Assembly: GCF_022601975.1 (NCBI RefSeq)
Contig: NZ_JAKVIR010000002.1
Span: 186,001 to 250,000 of the forward strand
Direction of reading: 5' to 3'
DNA length: 64,000 bases
Origin: Pontibacter sp. E15-1
GTDB lineage: Bacteria > Bacteroidota > Bacteroidia > Cytophagales > Hymenobacteraceae
Of the stretch, positions 8,410 to 16,899 are shown in pieces. Within the stretch, counting starts at the first letter, position 1, and each line of letters begins with the position of its first letter. Below the pieces are notes generated by a model, which did no database searches, was not told the origin of the DNA, and saw only the letters and a program-made list of their open reading frames with translations. Position numbers and translations under genes: made by a program.

Positions 8410-10089
8410 CTACAGTTTCTCCGCTTTCCCGCCTAAACCGGCGGACGACATAAAGCCGTCCATCAGGCAGTCTACCCAATAGCTAAACACCGAGTTCTCA
8501 GGGTTTCGGGTGACATTGATCTTGCCGATTCTGGGCTTCTCTCCTTTGTCGCCGGGATTGCTCTCTTTGATCACGGCCAGGTTCGCGAGCGCTGTCAGCA
8601 CTTTTTTCCCGAAAGACTGTTCACCGCCCGTGCCTTTCGACAGGATGTCTATTTTAAGGTTCTGGTAGAGCAAACGCAAACTCCCGACGGCCTGCTTATT
8701 GGTCAGCTCCACCTCAAATCTCCCGCTGTTTACATACCCCTTCTCGAACCTGACAAATGCAGTCGGGGCCAGGATCGGGTTGAGAATTTCAGGGTTGCCG
8801 GATTTAATCTCGCCCTCAATCCGATGATAGCCATTTTTATTGAGCAGGGGCATGTATACCGTCATCTGCATCTGCACTTTCCCCATCACTTTGCCGGTTG
8901 CCTTGATGACTGCAGGCTTTTTATCGGAAGTATAGCGGGGCATGTTGCTTACGTTCCGCAGGGTCATGTGCAAGTTTTGTAAGTTGATATGTCCTCTTTT
9001 AATCGCTTTGGGCACCAGTTCCGCATACCGGATGAAGCCATTCTCAATTTCCACTGAGTCCAGGCAAAACTTGGCCTTCATGTGCTGCGCCAACTCGTGA
9101 GGCAGCGGCTGCGCACCTTTATTCTTGAAATTTTGCTTGTCTTTAAATACCCGCAACGCGGGCTCCCTGACAGCAACATGCCGCACCTCAAAGCTGTTCT
9201 CGCGCGAGTGGGCCGGATAATCCAAACCAGTTAGCCTAATTTCGGGTACATCCAGCTGCATATAGGAAACAGCCTTGCCTTTAGAACGGGCAAGTTCGGC
9301 AGGAGCCTTAGTTGGGGTGAGCATGAGTTGCTGTAGGCGGAGGTTTCGTTGCGCGGTGCTGAGTCGCAAGGTGTCGGAGGTGAGTTGGTAAGCGCCATCG
9401 GGAAACAAATACTGTATGCCGGTGCCCTGAAGCGTGATGTTTTGCGCATAGTAGGCTCGGTTGGATGCCGCAAAGGATTGGCTGTCGAGCTGAAAGTCAT
9501 TCACGGCAAAGTCGAAGCGCTGCATGGAAAATAGATTTACCGAGGTAACCGCGTATTTGCGGTAACGCAACCGGGCACTGTTGATGTCCATCGCCCCTAC
9601 CCGCATCCCCTTAAGCATACCCCGAACGGTTTGGTGAAGCGGCTTGTGCTGTTGGGTGGTATCTTCCTGCATGAGTGTCAGCAGCAGGTCGGGCCGCTCC
9701 ACCGCCAGCCTGTCCAGCGAGACGCCTTTTCCAAGCAGCATTTTCAGGAAATTCAGTCCAGTCAGGTCAACGGTTCCGGTGCTCAAATCCAGAAGGGTGC
9801 GGGATACCTCTTTCTTTTGGCTGCGGAGTTCTTCCCAGCGCGCATAGTCAGGCACTAGCGAAAGGCTGTCTGCGGAGACAGCCCCGGCAAACGGTGAAAC
9901 CTGAAAGCCATAGAGTTGCAGGCTGTATACCCCGTTAGATTGTTGCGCGACGGTATGCTCCAGCTTCCGCTCCAGCCAATCGGTGAAAAAAATCAGCCCT
10001 GCGAACAGCAGCAAGGCAACCCCTACAATCCAGGCACCGATTTTAAGCCAATGCTTCGCCTTGTTTCCCGTGTTCTTTTGCTTTCTCAA
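8410..10089 (-). CDS. AsmA-like membrane-anchored envelope protein (putative)
   Basis: 559-residue protein with a basic N-terminus (about 1-14), one transmembrane segment at about 15-35 (IGAWIVGVALLLFAGLIFF) and a long extracytoplasmic part. That part has the look of AsmA/DUF748-type proteins: amphipathic beta repeats, short motifs such as VDLTGLNFLKMLLGKGVSLDRL, and the phrase GSLRLLYQNLKIDIL near the C-terminus. Such proteins are associated with lipid transport or outer-membrane assembly in other bacteria; here that is inference. No catalytic motif is visible. It is convergent with the ClC gene with 27 bases between stops. A dedicated profile search is needed to fix the family. Confidence 0.6.
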   Translation of the reverse strand: MRKQKNTGNKAKHWLKIGAWIVGVALLLFAGLIFFTDWLERKLEHTVAQQSNGVYSLQLYGFQVSPFAGAVSADSLSLVPDYARWEELRSQKKEVSRTLLDLSTGTVDLTGLNFLKMLLGKGVSLDRLAVERPDLLLTLMQEDTTQQHKPLHQTVRGMLKGMRVGAMDINSARLRYRKYAVTSVNLFSMQRFDFAVNDFQLDSQSFAASNRAYYAQNITLQGTGIQYLFPDGAYQLTSDTLRLSTAQRNLRLQQLMLTPTKAPAELARSKGKAVSYMQLDVPEIRLTGLDYPAHSRENSFEVRHVAVREPALRVFKDKQNFKNKGAQPLPHELAQHMKAKFCLDSVEIENGFIRYAELVPKAIKRGHINLQNLHMTLRNVSNMPRYTSDKKPAVIKATGKVMGKVQMQMTVYMPLLNKNGYHRIEGEIKSGNPEILNPILAPTAFVRFEKGYVNSGRFEVELTNKQAVGSLRLLYQNLKIDILSKGTGGEQSFGKKVLTALANLAVIKESNPGDKGEKPRIGKINVTRNPENSVFSYWVDCLMDGFMSSAGLGGKAEKL

Positions 10090-10365
10090 TTCAATTTTTG
10101 TTCGTGTGCTTTTCCTTACGTGTATTCAGGGTATAACTCCGTTTTTTGCTTGAAAGACGCTTGTTTATCCGCCCGGTTAAGTGGATATTTGATCAAGGGC
10201 AACCCTGTAAAAGCACGATCCGCCACCTGTGATATGTGAGGCACCCGCCGTGGCGCAGTATTTCTGCCAGAGCTGCTTATTGGTGGTATAAAATCATACA
10301 GCTGGCCTGTTCTCGCCGAACTGAGTTGGTGGCCGGTTTCCTGAATCCCTTTTTTGTACTTAGCA

Positions 10366-11235
10366 ATGATGTGCATGAAAACTCCCACGTGGCTCGACAC
10401 CATCTTCTATCCTTTTCAGCACCATACGCTACAGCTACCTGCGGGGAGGCTCCATTATGTAGACGAGGGCGAGGGAGCACCCATCGTTTTTGTGCACGGC
10501 ACCCCCACTTGGTCGTTTTTATGGCGGCAACAGATCAAGTCGCTGCGCCGCGACTACCGCTGCATCGCCCCCGACCACCTCGGCTTCGGCCTTTCGGACA
10601 ACCCCGGTAGTTTTGCCTATACCCCGGAAGCACATGCAGACAATCTGGAGGCTCTAATACACGAATTAAAGTTAAAGGATATTACCCTGGTGGTGCATGA
10701 TTTTGGAGGACCTATCGGGCTAAGGTATGCATTGCGCCATCCTGAAAATGTTAAAAATATCATCATCCTGAACACCTGGATGTGGCCTTTGGACGAAGAA
10801 AAGCAGCTGACGCAGGTAAGTAAATTTTTGAGCGGGGGCATCGGCAAGTTTTTATACCTGCGCCTAAATTTTTCTGCACGCATGCTGCTGCCGAGAGGCT
10901 ACCATGAGCGGAAGTTTCTAACCAAGGACATTCACCGTCATTATCTCAAGCCCTTCTCTTCCGCCGCCAGCCGATTGGGCACTTGGCACTTGGCAAAGGC
11001 GCTGCACGAAGCAAACCCCTATTTCAGGGAGTTGTGGGAGCAACGGGAAAAGATGAAAAATATACGGAAGCTGATCCTATGGGGCGAGAAAGACAGCCTG
11101 CTCCCCCTGCACTTCCTCGGGAAGTGGGAGGATGCGTTTCCGGAGGCAAAGGTGATAAAATTCAAGGCCGGGCATTTCCTTCAGGAGGAAAAAGGTGGGG
11201 AGGTAACCGATGCGATCCGGGCTTTTCTGGGATAA
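10366..11235 (+). CDS. Alpha/beta hydrolase, haloalkane-dehalogenase-like
   Basis: Soluble alpha/beta-hydrolase of about 289 residues. The oxyanion segment is FVHGTPTWSFLWR and the nucleophile elbow VHDFGGPIGLRYA carries Asp rather than Ser, as in haloalkane dehalogenases and epoxide hydrolases. GEKDSLLPL supplies the candidate catalytic acid and KAGHFLQEE the catalytic His. In classical dehalogenases the residue after the nucleophile Asp is Trp, a halide ligand; here it is Phe. HGTPTWSF also shows a Thr at the usual Asn/Glu halide position, but a Trp two residues on. True dehalogenase activity is therefore uncertain. ATGs at 10366, 10369 and 10375 are all plausible starts. Confidence 0.8.
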   Translation: MMCMKTPTWLDTIFYPFQHHTLQLPAGRLHYVDEGEGAPIVFVHGTPTWSFLWRQQIKSLRRDYRCIAPDHLGFGLSDNPGSFAYTPEAHADNLEALIHELKLKDITLVVHDFGGPIGLRYALRHPENVKNIIILNTWMWPLDEEKQLTQVSKFLSGGIGKFLYLRLNFSARMLLPRGYHERKFLTKDIHRHYLKPFSSAASRLGTWHLAKALHEANPYFRELWEQREKMKNIRKLILWGEKDSLLPLHFLGKWEDAFPEAKVIKFKAGHFLQEEKGGEVTDAIRAFLG

Positions 11236-11272
11236 GAAAGGCGTTCATACCTTTCTTCATACCTGCTTATAC

Positions 11273-11320
11273 CCATAAAAAAAAGGCGGGGCGGCAGGAT
11301 CAAAACCCGTCGCCCCGCCA
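11273..11320 (-). terminator. Intrinsic terminator of hisH-A-F-IE transcript
   Basis: GGCGGGGCG at 11285-11293 pairs with CGCCCCGCC at 11311-11319. On the minus strand the hairpin is followed by a run of T (complement of the A run at 11275-11284). It lies 12 bases past the hisIE stop, so it ends the minus-strand his unit; the plus-strand hydrolase gene ends 40 bases away and may share it. Confidence 0.85.
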
Positions 11321-11331
11321 GGTATAAAAAG

Positions 11332-11940
11332 CTATTTTTTGTGGCGTTCCTCCAGCACGGCCACCACGTCCTTTAACTCCATGCCTGAGGCGGAAAGGAG
11401 TACCAGCAGGTGGTAGAGCAGGTCGGCGGCTTCGCCCTTCATCGTTTCGTGCTTTCCGGCCACCGCATCGATCACCGTTTCCACAGCTTCCTCCCCCACT
11501 TTCTGCGCGATCTTGTTCACGCCTTTGTCAAAGAGAAAGTTGGTATAAGAGCCTTCCACGGGATTGGCTTTGCGTTTCCGGATGACTCCCTCCAGGTCTG
11601 CGATAAAGCGTATGGCCGCCGCGCGGTTTGCGCCTTCTTCCTCGCCAAAACAACTGGTGGTGCCGGTATGGCAGGTTGGGCCGTTCGGCTTCACTTTAAT
11701 CAGCAGCGTGTCGGCGTCGCAGTCCCGGGTAATACTCTTCACTTCCAGGGTATTGCCCGAGGTTTCCCCTTTGGTCCAGAGGCGGTTTTTGGTACGCGAG
11801 AAAAAAGTCACGACTCCCTCCTCGCGCGTCTTGTCCAGCGCCTCCTGATTCATATACCCCAGCATCAGCACCTGTGCCGTCAATTCGTCCTGTATCACGG
11901 CAGGCACCAGGCCGCCGGATTTATCAAAGTCAAGTTCCAC
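11332..11940 (-). CDS. hisIE: Bifunctional phosphoribosyl-AMP cyclohydrolase / phosphoribosyl-ATP pyrophosphatase
   Basis: Catalyses steps 2 and 3 of histidine synthesis: pyrophosphate removal from PR-ATP and opening of the PR-AMP ring. Residues about 1-110 are the HisI domain, with FFSRTKNRLWTKGETSGN and the metal/cysteine stretch DCDADTLLIKVKPNGPTCHTG cited in parts (DCDADTL; PTCHTG; SCFG). Residues about 113-202 are the HisE helical domain, with GSYTNFLFDKG, KVGEEAVETVIDA and EAADLLYHLLVLL. The length of 202 is normal for the fusion. It is last in the hisH-A-F-IE unit, 92 bases downstream of hisF, and ends at a strong terminator. Confidence 0.97.
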   Translation of the reverse strand: MELDFDKSGGLVPAVIQDELTAQVLMLGYMNQEALDKTREEGVVTFFSRTKNRLWTKGETSGNTLEVKSITRDCDADTLLIKVKPNGPTCHTGTTSCFGEEEGANRAAAIRFIADLEGVIRKRKANPVEGSYTNFLFDKGVNKIAQKVGEEAVETVIDAVAGKHETMKGEAADLLYHLLVLLSASGMELKDVVAVLEERHKK

Positions 11941-11948
11941 TTTTTGAT

Positions 11949-11980
11949 AATTACAAATTAGAAATTACGAATTACGAATT
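11949..11980. repeat. Short AT-rich direct repeat between hisF and hisIE
   Basis: Three imperfect units of AAATTACGA / AATTACGAA type lie in tandem in the 92-base hisF-hisIE gap. The gap is unusually wide for this otherwise overlapping operon. No hairpin or promoter is evident. It looks like a simple-sequence insertion of unknown role. Confidence 0.55.
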
Positions 11981-12032
11981 TGGCCATATGCACAAAGGCC
12001 TCGTCCAAACTTGTAGTCCGTTTATATATAAC

Positions 12033-12791
12033 TTAAAGCCGTATGGATATACCCTCCTGTTTCAGGTACTGCTTCAGATCGGGCACACCCATCTCACGAA
12101 AGTGAAAAAGGCTGGCTGCCAAGGCGGCATCGGCATGGGCATGCTGAAAAACGTCCGAAAAGTGCTGCAGATTGCCTGCGCCCCCAGAAGCAATCACTGG
12201 CACGGAGACCGCTTTGGCTACTTCGCCTGTTATATCCAGCGCAAAACCGGCCTTCGTGCCGTCGTTGTTCATGCTGGTCAGCAGGATTTCGCCGGCCCCT
12301 AAATCCGTCACGTGCCTGCACCAATCCACGGTGGAGTGCTCGGTTTCCACGGTGCCGGCGCGGGCGTACACTTTCCAGCCGGTTGCCTCGGTATACTTGG
12401 TGTCTACGGCAACGGTCACGCATTGGCTTCCGAAGCGCTTGGCCAGTTCCTCCACCAGTTGTGGGTTCCGGATGGCCGCCGAGTTGACAGACACCTTGTC
12501 GGCGCCCGCCTGCAGCAGCACTTCCACATCGGCCACTGCGCCTATACCCCCTCCAACCGTGAAGGGTATGTCGATGTGCCGGGCGATGTCGCGCACCAGC
12601 TCGGCAAAGGTCTTGCGCTCTTCGTTAGTGGCCGTGATGTCCAGGAACACCAGCTCGTCGGCACCCTGTTCGGCATACCATTTGGCCAGCTCCACCGGGT
12701 CGCCGGCATCGCGGATGTTCTCGAAGCGCACACCCTTTACGGTGCGCCCGTTCTTGATGTCGAGGCAGGGAATGATACGTTTAGTCAGCAT
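12033..12791 (-). CDS. hisF: Imidazole glycerol phosphate synthase, cyclase subunit HisF
   Basis: Beta/alpha-barrel synthase subunit that uses ammonia from HisH to convert PRFAR to imidazole glycerol phosphate and AICAR. It has 252 residues starting [20 protein letters not shown] with catalytic Asp in CLDIKNG (about 11). The second catalytic Asp is in [14 protein letters not shown] (about 130). Phosphate-binding loops [10 protein letters not shown] and [14 protein letters not shown] are present. The start overlaps the hisA stop by 11 bases. Confidence 0.98.
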   Translation of the reverse strand: MLTKRIIPCLDIKNGRTVKGVRFENIRDAGDPVELAKWYAEQGADELVFLDITATNEERKTFAELVRDIARHIDIPFTVGGGIGAVADVEVLLQAGADKVSVNSAAIRNPQLVEELAKRFGSQCVTVAVDTKYTEATGWKVYARAGTVETEHSTVDWCRHVTDLGAGEILLTSMNNDGTKAGFALDITGEVAKAVSVPVIASGGAGNLQHFSDVFQHAHADAALAASLFHFREMGVPDLKQYLKQEGISIRL

Positions 12792-13509
12792 ATATAAATC
12801 GCTCTAAGTCTTTTAACTGGATGGTGCCTTCGTATATGGCTTTGCCGATGATGGCCCCCGTAACCCCGATTTCCTGGAGCACTTCAACGTCCTGCATCGT
12901 GGTGACGCCGCCGCTGGCGATGATACCAGCCGCTGGCTGCGTTTCTTTCAGCTGGCGGTAAGTGTCGAGGGAAGGGCCCTGCAGTTTGCCGTCCTTGCTC
13001 ACATCGGTACAGATAAACAGCTTGGCGCCGTAGTTCACATAATCCGAGATAAAAGTCTCCAGGGCATAATCGCTTTCCTCGGTCCAGGCGCTAATGGCAA
13101 TGTTTTTGCCCTTGAAGTCCGCCCCGATGATGATGCGCTTCGGACCATACTGCTCCAGCCAGCCCTTTACTTTCTCTGGCTCGCGCACGGCGATACTGCC
13201 CGCCGTGATCTGAGACGCTCCGGCGTCAAAGGCCTGCTGCACCGCCTCGTCCGACTGCAAGCCGCCGCCGAAGTCAATGGTGAGATTGGTGTTGGCGGCA
13301 ATTCTCTCCAGCACGTCCAGGTTCACCGGCTTTTTGGCGCGGGCCCCGTCCAGATCAACCAGGTGCAGGCGTTTGATGCCGTGAGCCTCAAAGCGCTTGG
13401 CCACTTCCAGCGGGTTGCTGTCGTAGGTGGTTTGCTGAGCAAAGTCGCCCTCGGTCAGGCGCACGCACTGGCCGCCGATCAGGTCTATGGCAGGTATAAT
13501 CTCCATCAT
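12781..13509 (-). CDS. hisA: ProFAR isomerase HisA
   Basis: Catalyses the Amadori rearrangement of ProFAR to PRFAR, step 4 of histidine synthesis. It is a 242-residue beta/alpha-barrel beginning [18 protein letters not shown], with catalytic Asp in PAIDLIGG. The other half-barrel carries [13 protein letters not shown] with the second catalytic Asp, and phosphate loops [11 protein letters not shown] and [10 protein letters not shown]. Either ATG of the tandem pair (13509 or 13506) could start; the first gives an ATGA overlap with the hisH stop. Confidence 0.98.
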   Translation of the reverse strand: MMEIIPAIDLIGGQCVRLTEGDFAQQTTYDSNPLEVAKRFEAHGIKRLHLVDLDGARAKKPVNLDVLERIAANTNLTIDFGGGLQSDEAVQQAFDAGASQITAGSIAVREPEKVKGWLEQYGPKRIIIGADFKGKNIAISAWTEESDYALETFISDYVNYGAKLFICTDVSKDGKLQGPSLDTYRQLKETQPAAGIIASGGVTTMQDVEVLQEIGVTGAIIGKAIYEGTIQLKDLERFIYAD

Positions 13510-14087
13510 AACGCTAAGAAATTTTTCAGGATTCGGGCGCCGGCAGGTCCGCTTTTCTCCGGGTGAAACTGCGCTGCGTAAAAATTTTTATACTGTACGG
13601 CAGCCGAAAACGGCTCCGGGTACGAGGTCTGGGCAATGGTATAATCGCTCATGGGTACGTAGTAGCTGTGCACATAGTATACATGCTCCTGCTCCTGCAG
13701 TCCATCAAACAGCGGCGAAGCTAGCCGTTCCAACTGGTTCCAGCCCATGTGCGGCACCTTCAGGTCCGTCTGGAAGCGCTTTACCTGCAGCGGGATGATG
13801 CCCAACAGGTCGGTATCGCCCTCCTCGGAGTGCTGGCAGAGCAGTTGCATGCCCAGGCATACCCCAAAAAAAGGCTGCTCCAGGGTTGGCAGCAACTGGT
13901 CGAGGTTGCGGCTTTTGAGCTGCGCCATGGCCGAAGAGGCCTCGCCCACGCCCGGGAAGATCACTTTGTCGGCCGCCTTGATGGTCTCAAAATCAGCGCT
14001 CAGGGTTGCCTGCACGCCCAGCCGCTCCAGGGCGAACAGCACCGACTGCACATTGCCCGCCTTATAATCAACGATAACTAAATTCAT
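13506..14087 (-). CDS. hisH: Imidazole glycerol phosphate synthase, glutaminase subunit HisH
   Basis: Class I glutamine amidotransferase that supplies ammonia to HisF. It has 193 residues; nucleophile Cys lies in GVCLGMQLL at about 80, and the His/Glu pair in AAQFHPEKSG at about 178. The oxyanion-region glycine-rich loop is FPGVGEASSAM. It is the first gene of the second his half-operon, about 113 bases downstream of the attenuator-like terminator and 170 bases downstream of the His-rich leader peptide. Confidence 0.98.
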   Translation of the reverse strand: MNLVIVDYKAGNVQSVLFALERLGVQATLSADFETIKAADKVIFPGVGEASSAMAQLKSRNLDQLLPTLEQPFFGVCLGMQLLCQHSEEGDTDLLGIIPLQVKRFQTDLKVPHMGWNQLERLASPLFDGLQEQEHVYYVHSYYVPMSDYTIAQTSYPEPFSAAVQYKNFYAAQFHPEKSGPAGARILKNFLAL

Positions 14088-14200
14088 CTCTGTTGTATGT
14101 ATACATGTAGCTTCGAGCAGGTATAAAATTCATCTTTTGGAAGCGCATTTTAAGCATGCTCTGAGAAATCAGCCGGGAACAATACCCAGACGCTGGTTTC

Positions 14201-14237
14201 AAAAAAAAAGCCCGACCCATTACGGAGTCAGGCTTTT
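14201..14237 (-). terminator. Attenuator terminator upstream of hisH
   Basis: On the minus strand AAAAGCCTGAC (14237-14227) pairs with GTCGGGCTTTT (14216-14206), 10 of 11 pairs, loop of 10, followed by an uninterrupted run of T (A at 14201-14209). This is a textbook intrinsic terminator placed between a His-codon leader ORF and hisH, so it would block hisHAF-IE unless antitermination occurs. It could also end read-through from mgtE, 155 bases upstream. A weak competing pairing is TTTCGGAG (14287-14280) with CTCCGTAA (14227-14220), 7 of 8. Confidence 0.85.
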
Positions 14238-14256
14238 GGATATGTGTTTATCTTGT

Positions 14257-14337
14257 TTAGCAAATCCATAGGCAGACGGCTCCGAAACTGTTGCTTCGTG
14301 GGTGGTGGTGATGCACATGTGCCCTTGCTGCTGCCAT
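14257..14337 (-). CDS. hisL: His-rich leader peptide for hisHAF-IE
   Basis: A 26-residue ORF: MAAARAHVHHHHP, then RSNSFGAVCLWIC and TAA. His codons are CAT GTG CAT CAC CAC CAC, that is five His in six codons at residues 7-12. The stop is 20 bases before the terminator hairpin described above. This is the architecture of ribosome-mediated histidine attenuation: stalling at the His run when charged tRNA-His is scarce, then altered RNA folding. No homologue was searched; the call rests on codon content, position and terminator. It is too short for standard gene finding. Confidence 0.85.
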   Translation of the reverse strand: MAAARAHVHHHHPRSNSFGAVCLWIC

Positions 14338-14345
14338 AATGAGTA

Positions 14346-14353
14346 CAAATATA
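14346..14353 (-). promoter_or_regulatory. Possible -7 element for the hisL/hisH transcript
   Basis: TATATTTG on the minus strand matches the Bacteroidota -7 consensus TAnnTTTG exactly. It sits only 8 bases before the leader peptide ATG, so a transcript from it would carry almost no 5' leader before the peptide. The -33 TTTG partner is not clear at the expected distance, so the call is tentative. Confidence 0.45.
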
Positions 14354-14392
14354 AAACAAGTGCGCTAGTTTAGGGTATGATTTCTTAAAAAT

Positions 14393-15748
14393 TTACAGCA
14401 AGGTGCCTCTCAGCAGCGTGGCCGCGATGGAAAAATAGATCACCAGCCCTGTTACGTCTACCAGCGTGGCGACAAACGGTGCGGAGGATGTTGCAGGATC
14501 CAGGCCCAGCAAACGCAATAAAAACGGGATCATGGAACCCGAGAGCGTGCCCCACAGCACAATGCCGATCAGCGAGAGCCCCACGGTCATCCCGATCAAA
14601 ACGGAGTATGCGCCATAGTCATAAAACCCAGCCTGCTGCCACACAATGATCCGGAGGAAGCCGACCGTGCCCAGGATCAGCCCGAGCATCAGCCCCGACA
14701 GGACCTCCTTGCGCATCACATACCACCAGTCGCGCAAGCCGAGCTCTTTGATGGCCATCGCCCTGACAATGAGGGTGGCGGCCTGCGAGCCGGAGTTACC
14801 GCCACTCGAAATGATGAGGGGTATAAACAGGGCCAGCACCACGGCCTTTTCAATCTCCACCTCAAAAAAACCCATGGCAGAGGCAGTGAGCATCTCCCCC
14901 AGAAACAGGATCAGGAGCACGCTGGCGCGCTTTCTTACTAAGGTGAGCAGCGGGGTTTCGGTATAGGATAGCTCCAGGGCCTCCAGACCACCGAACTTTT
15001 GAATGTCCTCGGTATCGCGCCGCTCAATTTCGTCAAAGATGTCGTCGAACGTTACGATGCCCACCAGCACGCCGTTCTCCGACACTACCGGCATCACGGC
15101 CCTGTCATACTTGTCGAACTGCTCGATGGCCTCCTCGCGGCTCATGGTGGTGATCAGGCTCACGAACTGGTAATCCATCAGCGACTCAATGGTCTGCTCC
15201 TCCTCGGCCATCAGCAGTTTCCCGATCCGGATATCGTCGATCAGCTTGTTCTCCTTGTCCACGATGTAGACGTGGTTCAGCGTCTCGGCTTTTTTGCCGT
15301 AGCGCTTGATGTTGGCGATGGCCTGCCGCACGGTCCAGCTTTTCTTCGACTGGATATAATAGGGCGTCATGAGGCGGGCGATGCTTTTCTCGGGGTAGCC
15401 CAGCAGGTTGAGCGCGATGCTCTTCTCCTCGTCGGAGAGCAGGTTGATGGACTCTTTGATGAGCAGGTCGGGGAAGTTCTCAAACACCTCCGTCCGGTCG
15501 TCGGGGGCCATGTTCTCCAGCATCTCGGCCGTGTCGCGCGAGCCCAGTTCCTTCAGGATGTCCTCCTGTATCTTGTGGGTAAAGTAGGTGAGCACCTCGG
15601 CCTTCAGCTCGCCGGGCAACAGCAGGAACGCCAGGATGCGTTCTTTGGCGCTGAGCTTGCTGATCACCTCTGCGATGTCGTTAGGGTGCTTGCTGCGCAA
15701 GTCCTCAAGATTTAAATCACTCCGGAAAGTGTCCAGTGCTTTTGCCAT
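14393..15748 (-). CDS. mgtE: Magnesium transporter MgtE
   Basis: Mg2+ channel/transporter of the inner membrane, 451 residues from the ATG at 15748; ten further codons upstream are open but unlike the family. Residues about 5-120 form the MgtE N domain (HPNDIAEVISKLSAKERI, LENMAPDDRTEVFE). Residues about 125-245 form a CBS pair (HVYIVDKENKLIDDIRIG; VMPVVSENGVLVGIVTFDD) that senses Mg2+. The rest is five membrane helices with the pore signature SSGGNSGSQAATLIVRA. It lies between the trp operon and the second his unit and is set off on both sides by hairpins, so it is probably transcribed separately. Confidence 0.95.
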   Translation of the reverse strand: MAKALDTFRSDLNLEDLRSKHPNDIAEVISKLSAKERILAFLLLPGELKAEVLTYFTHKIQEDILKELGSRDTAEMLENMAPDDRTEVFENFPDLLIKESINLLSDEEKSIALNLLGYPEKSIARLMTPYYIQSKKSWTVRQAIANIKRYGKKAETLNHVYIVDKENKLIDDIRIGKLLMAEEEQTIESLMDYQFVSLITTMSREEAIEQFDKYDRAVMPVVSENGVLVGIVTFDDIFDEIERRDTEDIQKFGGLEALELSYTETPLLTLVRKRASVLLILFLGEMLTASAMGFFEVEIEKAVVLALFIPLIISSGGNSGSQAATLIVRAMAIKELGLRDWWYVMRKEVLSGLMLGLILGTVGFLRIIVWQQAGFYDYGAYSVLIGMTVGLSLIGIVLWGTLSGSMIPFLLRLLGLDPATSSAPFVATLVDVTGLVIYFSIAATLLRGTLL

Positions 15749-15823
15749 GATAAGTGTACTCCGCGCATCTGTTTGCAAGATGCTTTACTCCGTTTGTGGT
15801 AAACTGTTGCCTGCGCATCCAAC

Positions 15824-15859
15824 GCCAAAGCCTGACTTATACATAAATCAGGCTTTGGC
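15824..15859 (-). terminator. 12-bp perfect hairpin after the trp-aroF operon
   Basis: GCCAAAGCCTGA (15824-15835) is perfectly complementary to TCAGGCTTTGGC (15848-15859), loop 12. It lies 28 bases past the DAHP synthase stop and before mgtE. There is no T run directly after the stem on the minus strand, only the CTTT inside it, so it may be a terminator of moderate strength or a 3'-end-stabilising hairpin. Confidence 0.65.
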
Positions 15860-15887
15860 AGACTGTCGTGTAGTTGGCTAAATGTGT

Positions 15888-16898
15888 TTAAAAACTTTCG
15901 CGCAGGGCATAGGCCTGCCGCATTCGCCCGATCAGGCGCGACGATTCGGCAAAGTTCAGGGTCTGCTGTCCGTCTGAGAAGGCTTCTTCCGGCTTCTGGT
16001 GTGTTTCGTAGATGATGCCGTCTGCCCCGGCCATCACGGCAGCCAGTGCCATGTCGGCCACGTAGTCGCGCAGGCCAATGCCGTGCGACGGGTCCACGAT
16101 CACGGGCAGGTGCGTTTTCTCCTTCAACACGGGCACGGCGTTCAGGTCCAGGATGTTGCGATAGGCTTTTTCATACCCCCGGATGCCGCGCTCGCACAGC
16201 ATGATGTTCTCGTTTCCGTTCGAGAAAATGTACTCCGCCGCCTGCAGCAGCTCCTCGATGGTGCCGGAGATACCGCGCTTCAGCAGTACGGGCTTCTGCG
16301 CCTCGCCAAGCGCGTCGAGCAGGTTGAAGTTCTGGCTGTTGCGCGCGCCCACCTGAAACACGTCCACGTAGTCGATCATCTCCTCGATCTGCGATACCTG
16401 CATCACCTCCGTGATGATCTTAATGCCGTTTTCGCGGCAGATGCGGTAAAACATCTGCAGTCCGTCAATGCCCATACCCCGGAAGGCGTATGGCGAGCTG
16501 CGCGGCTTGAACACCCCACCCCGCATGATCTGCACGTTATTTTCCTTGAGGTGCTCCACCACCAGCTCAATCTGCTTCTCGCTCTCGATAGAGCACGGAC
16601 CGGCCATGATGCTGAAGTTGCCCTCGCCCACCGTCACGCCGTCGCCCAGGTCGATGCGGGTGGGCTCCACGCGCCACTTGCGCGAGATCAGCTTATACTC
16701 CTCCGACACCCGGTGAATGTCCGCCACGCCCGGCAGCTGGCCAATCGTGCGGATGTCAAACTCTTTTTTGCCAATGGCCACCAGGTAATCGCCGCGCTGG
16801 GTTTTCACCTCGCTGGCCTGGTAGCCGATTTTGTGTACCTGCTGGAGTATGTTCTCTTTTATATCGTCAGGGATGCCCTGTTGCAGCTGTATGATCAT
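15888..16898 (-). CDS. aroF: 3-deoxy-7-phosphoheptulonate (DAHP) synthase, type I-beta
   Basis: First enzyme of the shikimate pathway, condensing PEP and erythrose 4-phosphate. It has 336 residues. Residues about 1-72 form a ferredoxin-like regulatory domain as in Thermotoga DAHP synthase (feedback by Tyr/Phe in that enzyme). The barrel shows IMAGPCSIES, RGGVFKPRSSPYAFRG, GARNSQNF, KPVLLKRGISGT, LCERGIRGYEK and VDPSHGIG, carrying the PEP, metal and phosphate ligands. It begins one base after trpA, so it is part of the trp operon and probably raises chorismate supply for tryptophan. No chorismate mutase domain is fused. Confidence 0.95.
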   Translation of the reverse strand: MIIQLQQGIPDDIKENILQQVHKIGYQASEVKTQRGDYLVAIGKKEFDIRTIGQLPGVADIHRVSEEYKLISRKWRVEPTRIDLGDGVTVGEGNFSIMAGPCSIESEKQIELVVEHLKENNVQIMRGGVFKPRSSPYAFRGMGIDGLQMFYRICRENGIKIITEVMQVSQIEEMIDYVDVFQVGARNSQNFNLLDALGEAQKPVLLKRGISGTIEELLQAAEYIFSNGNENIMLCERGIRGYEKAYRNILDLNAVPVLKEKTHLPVIVDPSHGIGLRDYVADMALAAVMAGADGIIYETHQKPEEAFSDGQQTLNFAESSRLIGRMRQAYALRESF

Positions 16899-16899
16899 G

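Noticed and set aside
10116..10403. 95-codon minus-strand ORF upstream of the AsmA-like gene
   Set aside because: Overlaps the start of the hydrolase gene on the other strand and has no recognisable features.
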